Shown: piece after piece, positions 9,703-19,290 of the stretch
How the letters are laid out: every line of letters starts with the position of its first letter
How positions within the stretch are numbered: position 1 is the stretch's first letter
NCBI RefSeq assembly: GCF_900156095.1
Contig: NZ_FTMJ01000021.1
Coordinates: 1-38,167, forward strand
Source of the DNA: Aeromonas sp. RU39B
Lineage (GTDB): Bacteria > Pseudomonadota > Gammaproteobacteria > Enterobacterales > Aeromonadaceae
Direction of reading: 5' to 3'
DNA: 38,167 nucleotides
Translations under genes and position numbers: made by a program
The notes under the pieces: model-generated
Told to the model about the DNA's origin: nothing
Seen by the model: only the letters and a program-made list of their open reading frames with translations
The model's database searches: none

Positions 9703-11052
9703 TTAGCGCATCGTGACAAACTCTTCTGCGCTAGTGGGGTGAATGGCGACGCAGTTGTCAAAATCGGCTTTGGTGGCGCCCATTTTGATGGCAACGCCGA
9801 AGCCTTGCAGGATCTCATCCATGCCATAGCCGATGCCGTGCAGACCCACGATTTTCTCATCCGAACCGGCGCATACCAGCTTCATGCGGGTTGGCTGGCG
9901 GTGCTGGGTGAGGGCGGAGTACATGGCCGTAAACTGGCTGCGATACACCTTGATGTTGCCTTCGCCATATTCGGCGAGCGCTTCGGGCTCGGTCAGGCCA
10001 ATGGTGCCGATGGGCGGGTGGCTGAACACCACGGTGGGGATCAGCCTATAGTCGAGGTGCTCGTTGGGCTTGTTGTTAAACAGCCGCTCCGAGAGGCGAC
10101 GACCGGCGGCAACGGCCACCGGTGTCAGTTGTACGCGGCCGGTGTTATCACCCACGGCATAGATTCCGGGTACCTGGGTGTTTTGGTATGGGTCTGTGGT
10201 GATGTATCCCGCCTGGTCGGTCTCGATACCTGCTGCAGCCAGATTGAGGTTATCGGTAGCGGGAATACGGCCAATAGCCCAGATCAGTGCATCCACGGTG
10301 AGGTGGCGACCATCTTCCAGATGCAAGGTCAGGCTGTCATCTGCGTTGCGAATGACCTCCTTGGGAATGGCGTAGCTATGCAGTCTGGGGCCGTCTTGCC
10401 CCATGATCTCGACCAGCGTCTCCTGAATCATGGGGTCAAAGGTGCGCAGCGGACCGTGTTTGCGCACTACCAGATGGGTTTCTGACCCTAGCGCGTGCAG
10501 TACGCCGGCCATCTCCACGGCGATATAGCCAGCACCTACCACGGCGACGCGCCTGGGTTGCTCGGTCAGGGCAAAGAAGCCATCGGAGTCGATGCCAAAC
10601 TCGGCACCGGGAATGGCGGGGATCTCGGGGCGGCCGCCGGTTGCAATCAGAATATGGTCGGCGCTGTAGTGCTCACCATCGACCTCGACGGTGTGGGCAT
10701 CGACAAAACGGGCAAAGCCACGGATGACGGTCACCTGGTTTTTGGCCAGTACGTTGTCATAGGAGTGATGGATGCGGTGGATGTAGGCTTGGCGCGATTC
10801 GACCAGTTTGCTCCAGCTGAAATGATTGAGCGTGGTGTCAAAGCCGTAATCGGGACCGTATTTGAGGGCGTCGGCAATCTGGCCGGCAAACCACATGGCC
10901 TTTTTCGGGACACACCCGACATTCACGCAGGTGCCACCCAGCGCCTTTGCCTCGATCAGGGCGACTTTCTTGCCATACATGGCGGCACGATTGGCCGAGG
11001 CGATGCCGCCGCTGCCGCCGCCGATGGCGATGTAGTCAAAATGCTGGGCCAT
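9703..11052 (-). CDS. gor: Glutathione-disulfide reductase
   Basis: This FAD-containing NADPH:glutathione reductase is cytoplasmic. The N-terminal FAD-binding [14 protein letters not shown] motif is followed by the redox pair Cys42/Cys47 in [13 protein letters not shown]. The NADPH-binding [17 protein letters not shown] has arginines downstream (VVRKHGPLR). [23 protein letters not shown] and the C-terminal active-site His in [14 protein letters not shown] are also present. The length of 449 residues equals E. coli Gor (450). The ATG at 11052 is chosen because GGAGAG lies just upstream; an in-frame GTG four codons earlier overlaps that ribosome site. Confidence 0.96.
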   Translation of the reverse strand: MAQHFDYIAIGGGSGGIASANRAAMYGKKVALIEAKALGGTCVNVGCVPKKAMWFAGQIADALKYGPDYGFDTTLNHFSWSKLVESRQAYIHRIHHSYDNVLAKNQVTVIRGFARFVDAHTVEVDGEHYSADHILIATGGRPEIPAIPGAEFGIDSDGFFALTEQPRRVAVVGAGYIAVEMAGVLHALGSETHLVVRKHGPLRTFDPMIQETLVEIMGQDGPRLHSYAIPKEVIRNADDSLTLHLEDGRHLTVDALIWAIGRIPATDNLNLAAAGIETDQAGYITTDPYQNTQVPGIYAVGDNTGRVQLTPVAVAAGRRLSERLFNNKPNEHLDYRLIPTVVFSHPPIGTIGLTEPEALAEYGEGNIKVYRSQFTAMYSALTQHRQPTRMKLVCAGSDEKIVGLHGIGYGMDEILQGFGVAIKMGATKADFDNCVAIHPTSAEEFVTMR

Positions 11053-11134
11053 ATCTCTCTCCACTGGTCATGCTTTGTGCTTACCGTTGGTATGGGGGCG
11101 CAGACCTCGTTCAACAAGGGGCCGGCAGATTCTA

Positions 11135-13099
11135 TTACGCCGCGATCCGCTGAACTGGCAGCTTGATCAGGAACTGGGCGCCTTGCTGCGGTTCGCTGTG
11201 ACAACTGATCCGGCCGCGCAGCAACTGCACCACCAGGTTGTAAATGATGTGAGTGCCAAGCCCGCTACCACCCTGACCCCGGCGGGATGTGACAAACGGC
11301 TCGAACAGGCGCGGCATGATCTCCGGACTGATGCCCCGGCCGTTGTCACGATAGTCGATCAGCAAGCCATCGCCGTTGTGCTCGATAACGATGGTGATCT
11401 TCTTGGGGCGATCCCATTCGGCATCAAAGGCGTGATTGACCGAGTTGAGGATCAGGTTGGAATAGATCTGGGCAAAACTGCCCGGATACGAATTGATAAC
11501 CAGTGACGGATCGCAGTGGATATCTACGTCGCACTGCGCTTTGCGCAGCTTGTAGCCGAGCGAGACGACCACCTGATGCAGATTATCGGCCACGTTGAAG
11601 TTGTAACTGGCTTCGGAGGATTGGTCCACGGCGACCTGCTTGAAGCTGGCTATCAGCTCGGAGGCCCGGCGCAGGTTGCCTTGCAGCAGCGACATCGACT
11701 CATCAAGATTGCTGACGAAATCATTGAGGTAACTGCGCGAAAGCTGCTTGGACTCTATGTGCTGTTTGAAGTCGAGTACTCGCTCCTGCAGATAGGAAGA
11801 GGCGGTGACGCTGATACCAATCGGCGTATTGATCTCATGGGCAACGCCTGCCACCAGCGAACCGAGGGAGGCCATTTTCTCTGACTCGACCAACGTTTGC
11901 TGGGCTTGCTTGAGGTTTTGGTAGGCCAGGGTCAGCTGCTCGTTGCTCTCGCTCAGCGAATGGGTGCGCTCGATGACCTTGGCTTCCAGCTGCTCATTGA
12001 GCTGGGTGATTTCACGCTCGATACGCTTGAGTTTGGTGATGTCATAACCAAAACCAATCAGATACTTGAGTTCGGGGCCGTCATAGAAGGGGACAAAGGT
12101 CCACAACAGGGTCAGCTCGTGATGTTGCTGGTCGATCATGTGGATCTCCAGCTCATCGATGAATCCCAAGTGGTCTAGCTGTTCGGCAATCGAGGCGCGC
12201 TGGGCCGGCGAGACAAACAGATCGAGCCAGTTTTTCCCCTGCATCTCGTGCTGGGCATAGCCGGTTAGCAAAATAGCGGCCGGGTTGATGCTGGCCAGAG
12301 AGAGGTTGGGTTCGAGGCAGCAAATCAATACGTTGGAAGAGTTGACGAGGGTGGCAGAGAAGTCCCGCTCCTGTTGTAACTGCTCCAGCATCTGCTGACG
12401 GGCCTGCAACTCTTCGCCAAAGCGTCGCCGCATTCGGTTGAGCGCCATGGCCAAGCTGTCGAGTTCGTCGCGCTGCTGCAGATCCTGGCGCCCCTCCAGC
12501 TCGAGCACCTCAGTCAGATTGTCGATCCCCAGCCGCTCGGCATAGAGGGCGATGCGGTTGATATGCCTGACCACGGTGTAGTAGATAATGAGGATGATAC
12601 AGAAAGAGACCACCAGGGTTTTGATGGTCTGGCTCACCAGAATAAGGATCGATTTCTCAATTAGGCGGTTATAGATCTGGTCGAGGGAGGCTGCCACAAA
12701 CAGCTTGCCTACCTGTTCGCCCTGATAAGTTAGCGCGAACTCCTGCGAAATGTCATAGGTTGGCCGTTTGGTGCCCTGGGAGATCAGTGGAACCTCAGCA
12801 TTGCCGAGGATCTCCTTGACCATGACAAACTCCATGTTTGGCAGGTTCATGATCCCTTCGAGCTGTACCTTGACCTGCTCTTCGTCGAGATTCCACAAAC
12901 TGGCGGCAATCGGCTGCAGAAACGAGGCTTCGATCTGGTTGATGCTGCTTTCGATAACCGCGACATCTTTGCGGTAGTCCCACATCAGCTGAACCAGCGT
13001 AATCAGCAATGCGAGGACGGTACTGCAGAGCAAAATGTAAGAGAGCAGCCGAAACGAAAGGCTGTTGCGCCGCAAGGCGGTGGAGATGAGTCCCGACAT
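11135..13099 (-). CDS. Membrane PAS-domain sensor histidine kinase (orphan)
   Basis: This transmembrane histidine kinase has unknown signal and partner. The order is TM1 (about 18-40), a periplasmic sensor of about 110 residues (with IAASLWNLDEEQVKVQLEGI), TM2 (about 150-175), HAMP (about 176-228), PAS (about 247-357), a coiled coil, then the phospho-acceptor GVAHEINTPIG (His421). The ATPase domain has the N box LILNSVNHAF, DNGRGI and GSGLGTHI. The HEINTPIG form belongs to the HPK4 kinase group. There is no receiver domain and no response regulator nearby. ATG 13099 is preferred (AGGA 5 bases upstream) to a TTG at 13126. It is divergent from prlC. Confidence 0.85.
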   Translation of the reverse strand: MSGLISTALRRNSLSFRLLSYILLCSTVLALLITLVQLMWDYRKDVAVIESSINQIEASFLQPIAASLWNLDEEQVKVQLEGIMNLPNMEFVMVKEILGNAEVPLISQGTKRPTYDISQEFALTYQGEQVGKLFVAASLDQIYNRLIEKSILILVSQTIKTLVVSFCIILIIYYTVVRHINRIALYAERLGIDNLTEVLELEGRQDLQQRDELDSLAMALNRMRRRFGEELQARQQMLEQLQQERDFSATLVNSSNVLICCLEPNLSLASINPAAILLTGYAQHEMQGKNWLDLFVSPAQRASIAEQLDHLGFIDELEIHMIDQQHHELTLLWTFVPFYDGPELKYLIGFGYDITKLKRIEREITQLNEQLEAKVIERTHSLSESNEQLTLAYQNLKQAQQTLVESEKMASLGSLVAGVAHEINTPIGISVTASSYLQERVLDFKQHIESKQLSRSYLNDFVSNLDESMSLLQGNLRRASELIASFKQVAVDQSSEASYNFNVADNLHQVVVSLGYKLRKAQCDVDIHCDPSLVINSYPGSFAQIYSNLILNSVNHAFDAEWDRPKKITIVIEHNGDGLLIDYRDNGRGISPEIMPRLFEPFVTSRRGQGGSGLGTHIIYNLVVQLLRGRISCHSEPQQGAQFLIKLPVQRIAA

Positions 13100-13243
13100 A
13101 TCGTCCTGATTATCGCGCAGGGCCAAGTTAGGTTAAGTGTAACCACAATAAAACAAATCATGCACAGACATCCACCGGGATGGTGCTGCTGGGCTACATC
13201 TCTCACCAATCCACGGCAAGACGCACTATCCGTGATCCATGCG

Positions 13244-13272
13244 CTTGATAATTATCAGCATTACCACCATCT
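13244..13272 (+). promoter_or_regulatory. Candidate sigma-32 (heat-shock) promoter of prlC
   Basis: CTTGATA (13244-13250) and CACCATCT (13265-13272) each differ by one base from the sigma-32 consensus CTTGAAA and CCCCATNT, with 14-base spacing. They lie 66 bases upstream of the prlC start. The prlC homologue opdA of Salmonella is known to be heat-shock regulated. The rest of 13100-13337 shows nothing else clear. Confidence 0.55.
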
Positions 13273-13337
13273 TAGGTAGTCCGAACCTATCATCAGTGCT
13301 TCTGGACGGCAGGGGCAGTAATACAAGAGGAATCACG

Positions 13338-15380
13338 ATGAACAATCCTTTGCTGACGATGGACGGCCTGCCGCCTTTCAGTCAGATTCAGCCCGAGCAC
13401 GTTCAACCGGCCGTATTGCAGGCCATTGCCGAGTGCAAGCAACGCATCAACGAGGTGCTGGCCCATGGCTCCCCGCGCACTTGGGACAATCTGGTGGCGC
13501 CATTGGAAGAGGCGAACGATCGCTTGGGGCGTATCTGGTCGCCGGTTTCCCACCTTAATTCGGTCATGAATTCCGAGCCACTGCGCCAGGCTCACGATGC
13601 CTGTCTGCCGCACCTTGCCGAATACCAAACTTTTGTCGGTCAGCACGAAGGGTTGTTTGCCGCATACCGCGAGCTGGCCAACAGTGATGACTATGCCCGC
13701 CTGAGTGGCGCACAGCGCAAGGAAGTGGAAAACACGCTGCGCGATTTTCACCTCTCTGGTATCGACCTGCCGGCTGAGCAGAAGCAGCGTTATGGTGAGA
13801 TTCAGGCTCGCCTCTCTGAGCTGGCCTCGCAGTTTAGCAATAACGTGCTCGACGCCACCCAAGGCTGGACACGCCTGGTGAGCGATGAGCAAGAGCTGGT
13901 GGGCATGCCGCAAAGTGCCCTGGCGGCTGCTGCGCAAATGGCCCAGCTGCACGAGCAACAAGGCTGGCTGCTGACGCTCGATATTCCGTCCTATCTGCCG
14001 GTGATGATGTATGCCGACAATCGCGCCCTGCGCGAAGAGATGTATCAGGCTTACACCACGCGCGCCTCCGATCAGGGGCCTTGTGCCGGCCAGTGGGATA
14101 ACAGTGCCATCATGGCCGAACTGCTCGATCTGCGGCTGGAGCTGGCTAAGCTGCTCGGATTTGCCAGCTATGCCGAGCTGTCCCTGGCTACCAAAATGGC
14201 GCGCAAAACAGAACAGGTGATTGGTTTCCTTGAAGATTTGGCCAGCCGTTCGCTACCGCAGGGGCAAGCAGAACTGCAGGAGATCCGCGATTTTGCTGCT
14301 GCCGAGTATGGCATGAGCGAACTGCAAGCCTGGGATGTTGCCTACTACGCGGAAAAGCTCAAGCAACACCGCTTCTCGATCTCTGATGAGCAGCTGCGCC
14401 CTTATTTCCCAGCACGCAAGGTGGTTGCGGGTCTGTTTGACGTGGTCCGGCGGGTATTCGGTCTCAAGGTGCGCGAGCGTCTGGGGATCGAGACGTGGCA
14501 TCCGGACGTGCGTTTCTATGACATCTATGACGAGCAAGACGAGCTGCGCGGCAGTTTCTATCTCGATCTCTATGCCCGCGCCAACAAGCGTGGTGGTGCC
14601 TGGATGGACACCTGTCTGGGACGCCGTTATCGCCGCGATGGCCAGCTGCAACGCCCGGTGGCGTATCTCACCTGTAACTTCAATGGCCCGGTGGGCGATC
14701 AGCCGGCCCTGTTTACTCACAACGAAGTGGTGACCCTGTTCCATGAATTTGGTCATGGCTTGCACCACATGCTGACCACCATCGACGTGGCCGGCGTGGC
14801 GGGCATCAACGGGGTGGCGTGGGATGCGGTCGAGCTACCGAGCCAGTTTATGGAAAACTGGTGCTGGGAAGCCGACGCGCTGGCCTTCCTCTCTGGTCAC
14901 TACCTGAGCGGTGAGCCGCTGCCGGCCGAGTTGCTCGACAACATGCTGGCGGCGCGCAACTTCCAGTCAGCCATGCAGATGCTGCGTCAGCTCGAATTCG
15001 CCCTGTTCGATTTCCGTTTGCATATGGACCATCGCGCCGGGGGTGAGGGCGTCGTCGGCGATGTATTGAGCCAGGTGCGTCAACAGGTATCCGTGCTGGT
15101 CCCACCGGCATTTAACCGCTTCCAGCACAGTTTCTCCCATATTTTTGCCGGTGGTTATGCCGCGGGGTATTACAGCTACAAATGGGCTGAAGTGCTCTCT
15201 GCTGATGCCTATTCCCGTTTTGAAGAAGAGGGAATATTCAATCGGGACACAGGTGCGGCATTCCTGCATGCGATTCTGGAGAAGGGTGGGTCCAAAGAGC
15301 CGATGGAGCTGTTTCGTGCTTTCCGGGGGCGCGAGCCTCAAGTGGATGCGTTGCTGCGCCATAGTGGGATCTCTGCCTGA
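13338..15380 (+). CDS. prlC: Oligopeptidase A
   Basis: This cytoplasmic M3-family zinc metallopeptidase degrades oligopeptides, including cleaved signal peptides. The zinc motif HEFGH is at His469-Glu470-His473, the same positions as in E. coli. The third ligand region is GVAWDAVELPSQFMENW (its VELPSQFMENW core). The substrate-binding Gly/Tyr loop FAGGYAAGYYSYKWAEV is near the C terminus. It has 680 residues, identical in length to the E. coli enzyme. The start MNNPLLTMDGLPPF at 13338 has AAGAGGAA at 13324-13331; an in-frame start 99 bases earlier would overlap the promoter. In enterobacteria prlC is followed directly by rsmJ; here a c-di-GMP gene lies between. Confidence 0.96.
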   Translation: MNNPLLTMDGLPPFSQIQPEHVQPAVLQAIAECKQRINEVLAHGSPRTWDNLVAPLEEANDRLGRIWSPVSHLNSVMNSEPLRQAHDACLPHLAEYQTFVGQHEGLFAAYRELANSDDYARLSGAQRKEVENTLRDFHLSGIDLPAEQKQRYGEIQARLSELASQFSNNVLDATQGWTRLVSDEQELVGMPQSALAAAAQMAQLHEQQGWLLTLDIPSYLPVMMYADNRALREEMYQAYTTRASDQGPCAGQWDNSAIMAELLDLRLELAKLLGFASYAELSLATKMARKTEQVIGFLEDLASRSLPQGQAELQEIRDFAAAEYGMSELQAWDVAYYAEKLKQHRFSISDEQLRPYFPARKVVAGLFDVVRRVFGLKVRERLGIETWHPDVRFYDIYDEQDELRGSFYLDLYARANKRGGAWMDTCLGRRYRRDGQLQRPVAYLTCNFNGPVGDQPALFTHNEVVTLFHEFGHGLHHMLTTIDVAGVAGINGVAWDAVELPSQFMENWCWEADALAFLSGHYLSGEPLPAELLDNMLAARNFQSAMQMLRQLEFALFDFRLHMDHRAGGEGVVGDVLSQVRQQVSVLVPPAFNRFQHSFSHIFAGGYAAGYYSYKWAEVLSADAYSRFEEEGIFNRDTGAAFLHAILEKGGSKEPMELFRAFRGREPQVDALLRHSGISA

Positions 15381-15396
15381 ATTTTTACGTTTTCCG

Positions 15397-15435
15397 GGGG
15401 CTTTTAGCCCCTTTTTAACGAGCATTTTTATGCTC
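15397..15435 (+). terminator. prlC terminator plus second small hairpin
   Basis: GGGGCT-TTT-AGCCCC (15397-15411) is followed by five T residues. A second stem GAGCAT-TTTT-ATGCTC occupies 15420-15435. The first has the form of an intrinsic terminator, which would separate prlC from the next gene. Confidence 0.75.
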
Positions 15436-15449
15436 AGGCTGTAGCATGT

Positions 15450-15478
15450 TTGCAGTCGCGCAGGCTCTTGGATAGAGT
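15450..15478 (+). promoter_or_regulatory. Candidate sigma-70 promoter of the GGDEF-EAL gene
   Basis: TTGCAG (15450-15455) and TAGAGT (15473-15478) are spaced by 17 bases, between the prlC terminator and the next start codon. Both boxes deviate from consensus, so this is tentative. Confidence 0.35.
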
Positions 15479-15520
15479 CTGGTTTCAACCCTTAATAATT
15501 AGAGAAGCTGTATCCTTGCC

Positions 15521-18448
15521 ATGAGGCGAGTGCTTGATTCTGTCTATCGCATCGTGACCGGCCTGTCAGAGGTGTCCGGAGTCCGATACTTCGACCGGTT
15601 TGTGTCCGACATTGCTAAAGCGGTGGATGCAGACGTGGTCATCGTTTGCCAATACCGCGATGACGCACTGCAACCCGTCTCAGTCTGGCCTGAATCCCAT
15701 CGCGATAGCGCCGTTCTCTCCTGTTATGACTCACCCTGTGCCGTTGTGCTCGAGCAGGGCGAGGCATGGTTCAGCGATCGCCTGCAGCAACTCTTTCCTT
15801 TCGCCGACACTCTGGTCATGTGGGACGCCCGTGCCTACGCCGGTATTGCCCTGCGCAATGCCAGCGGACAGATCGTCGGTTTATGTGGTTTGTTCTTCCG
15901 TCAGCCGCGTCCCGATCTCGAACGCGACATGGGGCTGCTGCGCATGCTGGCCCCGCTGGCCGGGCGAGAGCTGGCGCTGACGTTGCAAGATGTTTCGACT
16001 GCAGAACCTTATCGACGCTGGCTGGACCACTACCGCAGTCAGGCGGAGATTGCGGCCTGGCAGTGGGATCCACGCAGTCAGAAGTTAGATGCCTCGCAGG
16101 AGCTCTGCCGTCTGCTGGAGTGCGAACCCAGCTGGTTGACGCCGGAGCGTTGGCTGGCCATGGTGCATGATCAAGAGCGTCAGGCGGTGCAGGATATCTG
16201 CTGGCAACTGGTGAGCGGTCAGCGCGAACAGTGCATGCTGGAGTACCGGATCGTCACCGCCAAAGGGACGCTCAAACGGGTGCGCTCGCAGGCGTTTGCC
16301 GATCGCGATGAGAACGGTGTGAGCCGTTTGCACGGCGTGATGCAGGATATTACCGCAGTTGCACCGCTCTCCCTGTCAACGGAAGGGCGCCAATTCGTCA
16401 ATGTGATGATGGCTCATGCCCCGGTCGGAGTGGGTAAGCTGGATCTGGCCGGCAATATCCTCTGGACCAACCGGACCTTGCAGCAAATGCTCGGCTATGA
16501 GTCCCATGAACTGGCTAGCCTGACTATTGAAGCCATCAACCACCCTGAAGACTATGAGCTCAGCCTGCCGCGTTATCAGGCGCTGGTGCGTGGTGAAGAG
16601 CAGGTGTTCAGTATGGAGAAGCGTTACCTGCATAAATCAGGTAGCACCAAGTGGGGACGGGTGACCGTCACGCTGGTGCCTGATGAGCAAGGTAACCCTG
16701 ATTATCTGATGGGGGTGTTGGAGGATATCGACAGCGCAAAGCGCGATGCCGAACAGTTGCGCCTCTCCCACCGAGTTTATGACAACCTGTCGGAAGCTAT
16801 TGTGGTGTGCGACGCCGAAAGCCGCATCATCTCGGTCAACCCGGCTTTTGAACAGATTACCGGCTACCGGCTCGACGAAGTGCAGGGGCTGAAACCCAGT
16901 ATCCTCAAGTCGGGACTGCATGATCAGGCATTTTATGCCGACATGTACCATGCACTGGCCCGGGTCGGTGTGTGGCGCGGCGAGGTGTGGAACAAGCGCA
17001 AGAATGGCCGCATTTACCCGCAGCAACTAATGATCAGCTGCCTGCGTGATGGTCAGCGCATTACCCAGTACATCGCTATTTTCAGTGACATCTCCCAATC
17101 CAAGCTGGCTGAGCAGAAGCTGGTTAATCAGGCGAACTACGACAGTCTGACCGGGTTGCCCAACCGCTGGTTGTTTGTGCGTTGCCTCAGTCGTTTTTGC
17201 GAGCGCGGCGAGCGTTTTGCCCTGATGGTGCTTGATCTCAATAACTTCAAGGCGGTCAACAACTCGATGGATCACCACGCTGGCGATGCGTTGCTGCGTG
17301 AGGTCTCGGATCGTCTGGTCAGCCGGGTGCGCACCGACGATCTGGTGGCGCGAATTGGTGGCGACGAGTTTGCCTTCCTGGTGCCGGGGATTGTCAGCCA
17401 GCGTCAGGCGGAAGTGTTTGCCAAGCAGGTCATCGGTGGTTTCAACCGCCCCTTCATGCTGGCCAATCAACACCTTTACGTCACGGCGACCTTGGGCATC
17501 ACCCTTTGCCCTACCGATGGTAATGAAGGGGAGGTGTTGCTGCGCAATGCCGAGCAGGCACTGTTTGAAGCCAAGCGCAAAGGTCGCGCGACCGCTGTTT
17601 ATTGCTCTTCGATGCGCGAAGAGGTCAAGATGCGCCACCAGATGCAGCAGGATCTGGCGGATGCCATCAAGCATGGTGCCATCACTATGGCCTACCAGCC
17701 GATCTGGGATAACCACTCGGGTCGGGTCACCAAGCTTGAAGCGTTGGTGCGCTGGTTCCATCCCCAATGGGGCCAGGTGTCACCGGCCGATTTTATTCCG
17801 CTGGCAGAAGAGGCGGGGCTGATCCAGGGATTGGGCGAGCAAGTGTTGCTGCAATCGTGCCGCGATCTGGCGCGGCTTAAGCAAGCCGGTTTTGCCGATC
17901 TGCAGATGTCGATCAACCGCTCGACACTGGAGTTCCAGACCATCGACACCGAGGCCAGCGAGTGGCTCAAGGTGATCTATCACTATGGACTGTCGCCGGA
18001 AGACATCGTGCTGGAGATCACCGAGACCCTGCTGATGGATGCCGGTGAGCAGCACCGGATGCGGATTGAGGCGCTGCGCCGCGCCGGCTGCCAGATTGCC
18101 ATCGATGACTTTGGGACCGGTTATTCGGCGCTTAACTATCTGCGTACTTTCCCGGTCGATCTGGTCAAGATTGATCGCTCCTTCGTGCGCCATATTCCCT
18201 TTAACGAGCAAGACCGTATGCTGCTCGAAGGGATCATCAACATTGTCCACAACTTGGGGATGCGGGTGGTGATTGAGGGTGTCGAGACGCGCGAACAGCT
18301 GAGTTTCCTGCGCAGCAAAGGCTGCGCCTATACCCAAGGTTTCCTCCTCAGTCGCCCGCTGCCGTTCGATGATCTGGTACCTTATCTCGAGCTCAATGGT
18401 TCCGGCCTGGGCGGTATGCTCGAAGGTCGGTGCAACCAGCTGACCTGA
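15521..18448 (+). CDS. GAF-PAS-PAS-PAS-GGDEF-EAL cyclic-di-GMP protein
   Basis: This predicted cytoplasmic bifunctional enzyme of c-di-GMP turnover has 975 residues and no membrane segment. There is a GAF-like region (1-155) and three PAS domains (about 175-280, 290-405, 415-528). The GGDEF domain (about 538-695) has intact GGDEF at 613-617 and an inhibitory-site RTDD (604-607). The EAL domain (about 710-965) retains EAL (740-742), INRS, EITE, DDFGTGYSALNYL, KIDRSF, EGVET and QGF, so phosphodiesterase activity is plausible. In the GGDEF domain the DxDxFKxxND stretch reads DLNNFKAVNNSMDHHAGD, which may reduce cyclase activity. ATG 15521 has only a weak ribosome site; a GTG at 15530 is possible. 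The gene lies between prlC and rsmJ. Confidence 0.9.
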   Translation: MRRVLDSVYRIVTGLSEVSGVRYFDRFVSDIAKAVDADVVIVCQYRDDALQPVSVWPESHRDSAVLSCYDSPCAVVLEQGEAWFSDRLQQLFPFADTLVMWDARAYAGIALRNASGQIVGLCGLFFRQPRPDLERDMGLLRMLAPLAGRELALTLQDVSTAEPYRRWLDHYRSQAEIAAWQWDPRSQKLDASQELCRLLECEPSWLTPERWLAMVHDQERQAVQDICWQLVSGQREQCMLEYRIVTAKGTLKRVRSQAFADRDENGVSRLHGVMQDITAVAPLSLSTEGRQFVNVMMAHAPVGVGKLDLAGNILWTNRTLQQMLGYESHELASLTIEAINHPEDYELSLPRYQALVRGEEQVFSMEKRYLHKSGSTKWGRVTVTLVPDEQGNPDYLMGVLEDIDSAKRDAEQLRLSHRVYDNLSEAIVVCDAESRIISVNPAFEQITGYRLDEVQGLKPSILKSGLHDQAFYADMYHALARVGVWRGEVWNKRKNGRIYPQQLMISCLRDGQRITQYIAIFSDISQSKLAEQKLVNQANYDSLTGLPNRWLFVRCLSRFCERGERFALMVLDLNNFKAVNNSMDHHAGDALLREVSDRLVSRVRTDDLVARIGGDEFAFLVPGIVSQRQAEVFAKQVIGGFNRPFMLANQHLYVTATLGITLCPTDGNEGEVLLRNAEQALFEAKRKGRATAVYCSSMREEVKMRHQMQQDLADAIKHGAITMAYQPIWDNHSGRVTKLEALVRWFHPQWGQVSPADFIPLAEEAGLIQGLGEQVLLQSCRDLARLKQAGFADLQMSINRSTLEFQTIDTEASEWLKVIYHYGLSPEDIVLEITETLLMDAGEQHRMRIEALRRAGCQIAIDDFGTGYSALNYLRTFPVDLVKIDRSFVRHIPFNEQDRMLLEGIINIVHNLGMRVVIEGVETREQLSFLRSKGCAYTQGFLLSRPLPFDDLVPYLELNGSGLGGMLEGRCNQLT

Positions 18449-18506
18449 CCCGCCACGGCGCTGTGTTACACTGCGGGCAGTTTGTTGATGGCTGACCGTA
18501 TCCCCT

Positions 18507-19253
18507 ATGCATATTCTGCTGGAAGACCCCTCCCGCGCCGATGAGGCGCAGCAACTGGCGTTGCACCTTGCCGACGTCACCCTGCCGGATTTTGCTTTGG
18601 TGCTGACACCCGAGCGGCTGGAGCTGCGCAAATTGGATGAGCCCAAACAGGGCGCCGTCTATGTGGACTTTGTGGAGGGTGCTGTGGCCCATCGGCGCAA
18701 ATTCGGAGGTGGGCGTGGGCAGTCGATTGCCAAGGCGGTTGGGCTGAAATCCGGGGTCAATCCAACTGTGGTGGATGCCACGGCAGGATTGGGGAGAGAT
18801 GCCTTTGTGCTGGCGTCCCTGGGTTGCAAGGTGACCTTGATTGAACGCAGCCCGGTCGTTGCCTCCTTGCTGGCCGATGGGCTGACGCGTGCTTATCAGG
18901 ATGGCGAGATTGGCGCTTGGGTGCGCGATCGCATGACGCTGTTACAAGGGCCGGCAGTGGCCAAGTTACAGCAACTGAGCGAGCGGCCGGATGTGGTCTA
19001 TCTTGACCCCATGTTTCCGCATAAACAGAAGTCGGCGCTGGTCAAAAAAGAGATGAGAGTGTTCCAGTCGCTGGTGGGCGCCGATCTCGATGCCGATCAA
19101 CTGCTTCCGGCTGCGCTGGCGGTGGCGACCAAGCGGGTGGTGGTTAAGCGTCCCGATTATGCCGGTTGGTTGGATGATGCGCGTCCGAGCATGTCTATCG
19201 AGACCAAGAATAACCGTTTCGATGTGTATGTGATCGCAGCAATGGGTGACTGA
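18507..19253 (+). CDS. rsmJ: 16S rRNA (guanine1516-N2)-methyltransferase RsmJ
   Basis: RsmJ uses SAM to methylate G1516 of 16S rRNA. Visible motifs are [21 protein letters not shown] motif [17 protein letters not shown] (about 92-108), VTLIERSP, the catalytic YLDPMFPHK (DPMF motif) and [13 protein letters not shown]. It has 248 residues (250 in E. coli). It starts at 18507, 58 bases after the GGDEF-EAL gene. Its stop lies only a few bases from the 3' end of a minus-strand small RNA, so the two transcripts converge on one hairpin. Confidence 0.96.
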   Translation: MHILLEDPSRADEAQQLALHLADVTLPDFALVLTPERLELRKLDEPKQGAVYVDFVEGAVAHRRKFGGGRGQSIAKAVGLKSGVNPTVVDATAGLGRDAFVLASLGCKVTLIERSPVVASLLADGLTRAYQDGEIGAWVRDRMTLLQGPAVAKLQQLSERPDVVYLDPMFPHKQKSALVKKEMRVFQSLVGADLDADQLLPAALAVATKRVVVKRPDYAGWLDDARPSMSIETKNNRFDVYVIAAMGD

Positions 19254-19258
19254 CGGCC

Positions 19259-19290
19259 AAAAAGATGGGGGGCGACTCGCGTCGCCCCCC
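19259..19290 (-). terminator. Intrinsic terminator of Csr sRNA copy A (also faces rsmJ)
   Basis: GGGGGGCGAC-TCGC-GTCGCCCCCC (19267-19290) is a perfect 10-bp stem. On the minus strand it is followed by ATCTTTTT (19266 down to 19259), a good T-tract. On the plus strand it is followed only by TTAGTC, so it is a weaker stop for rsmJ. Confidence 0.85.
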
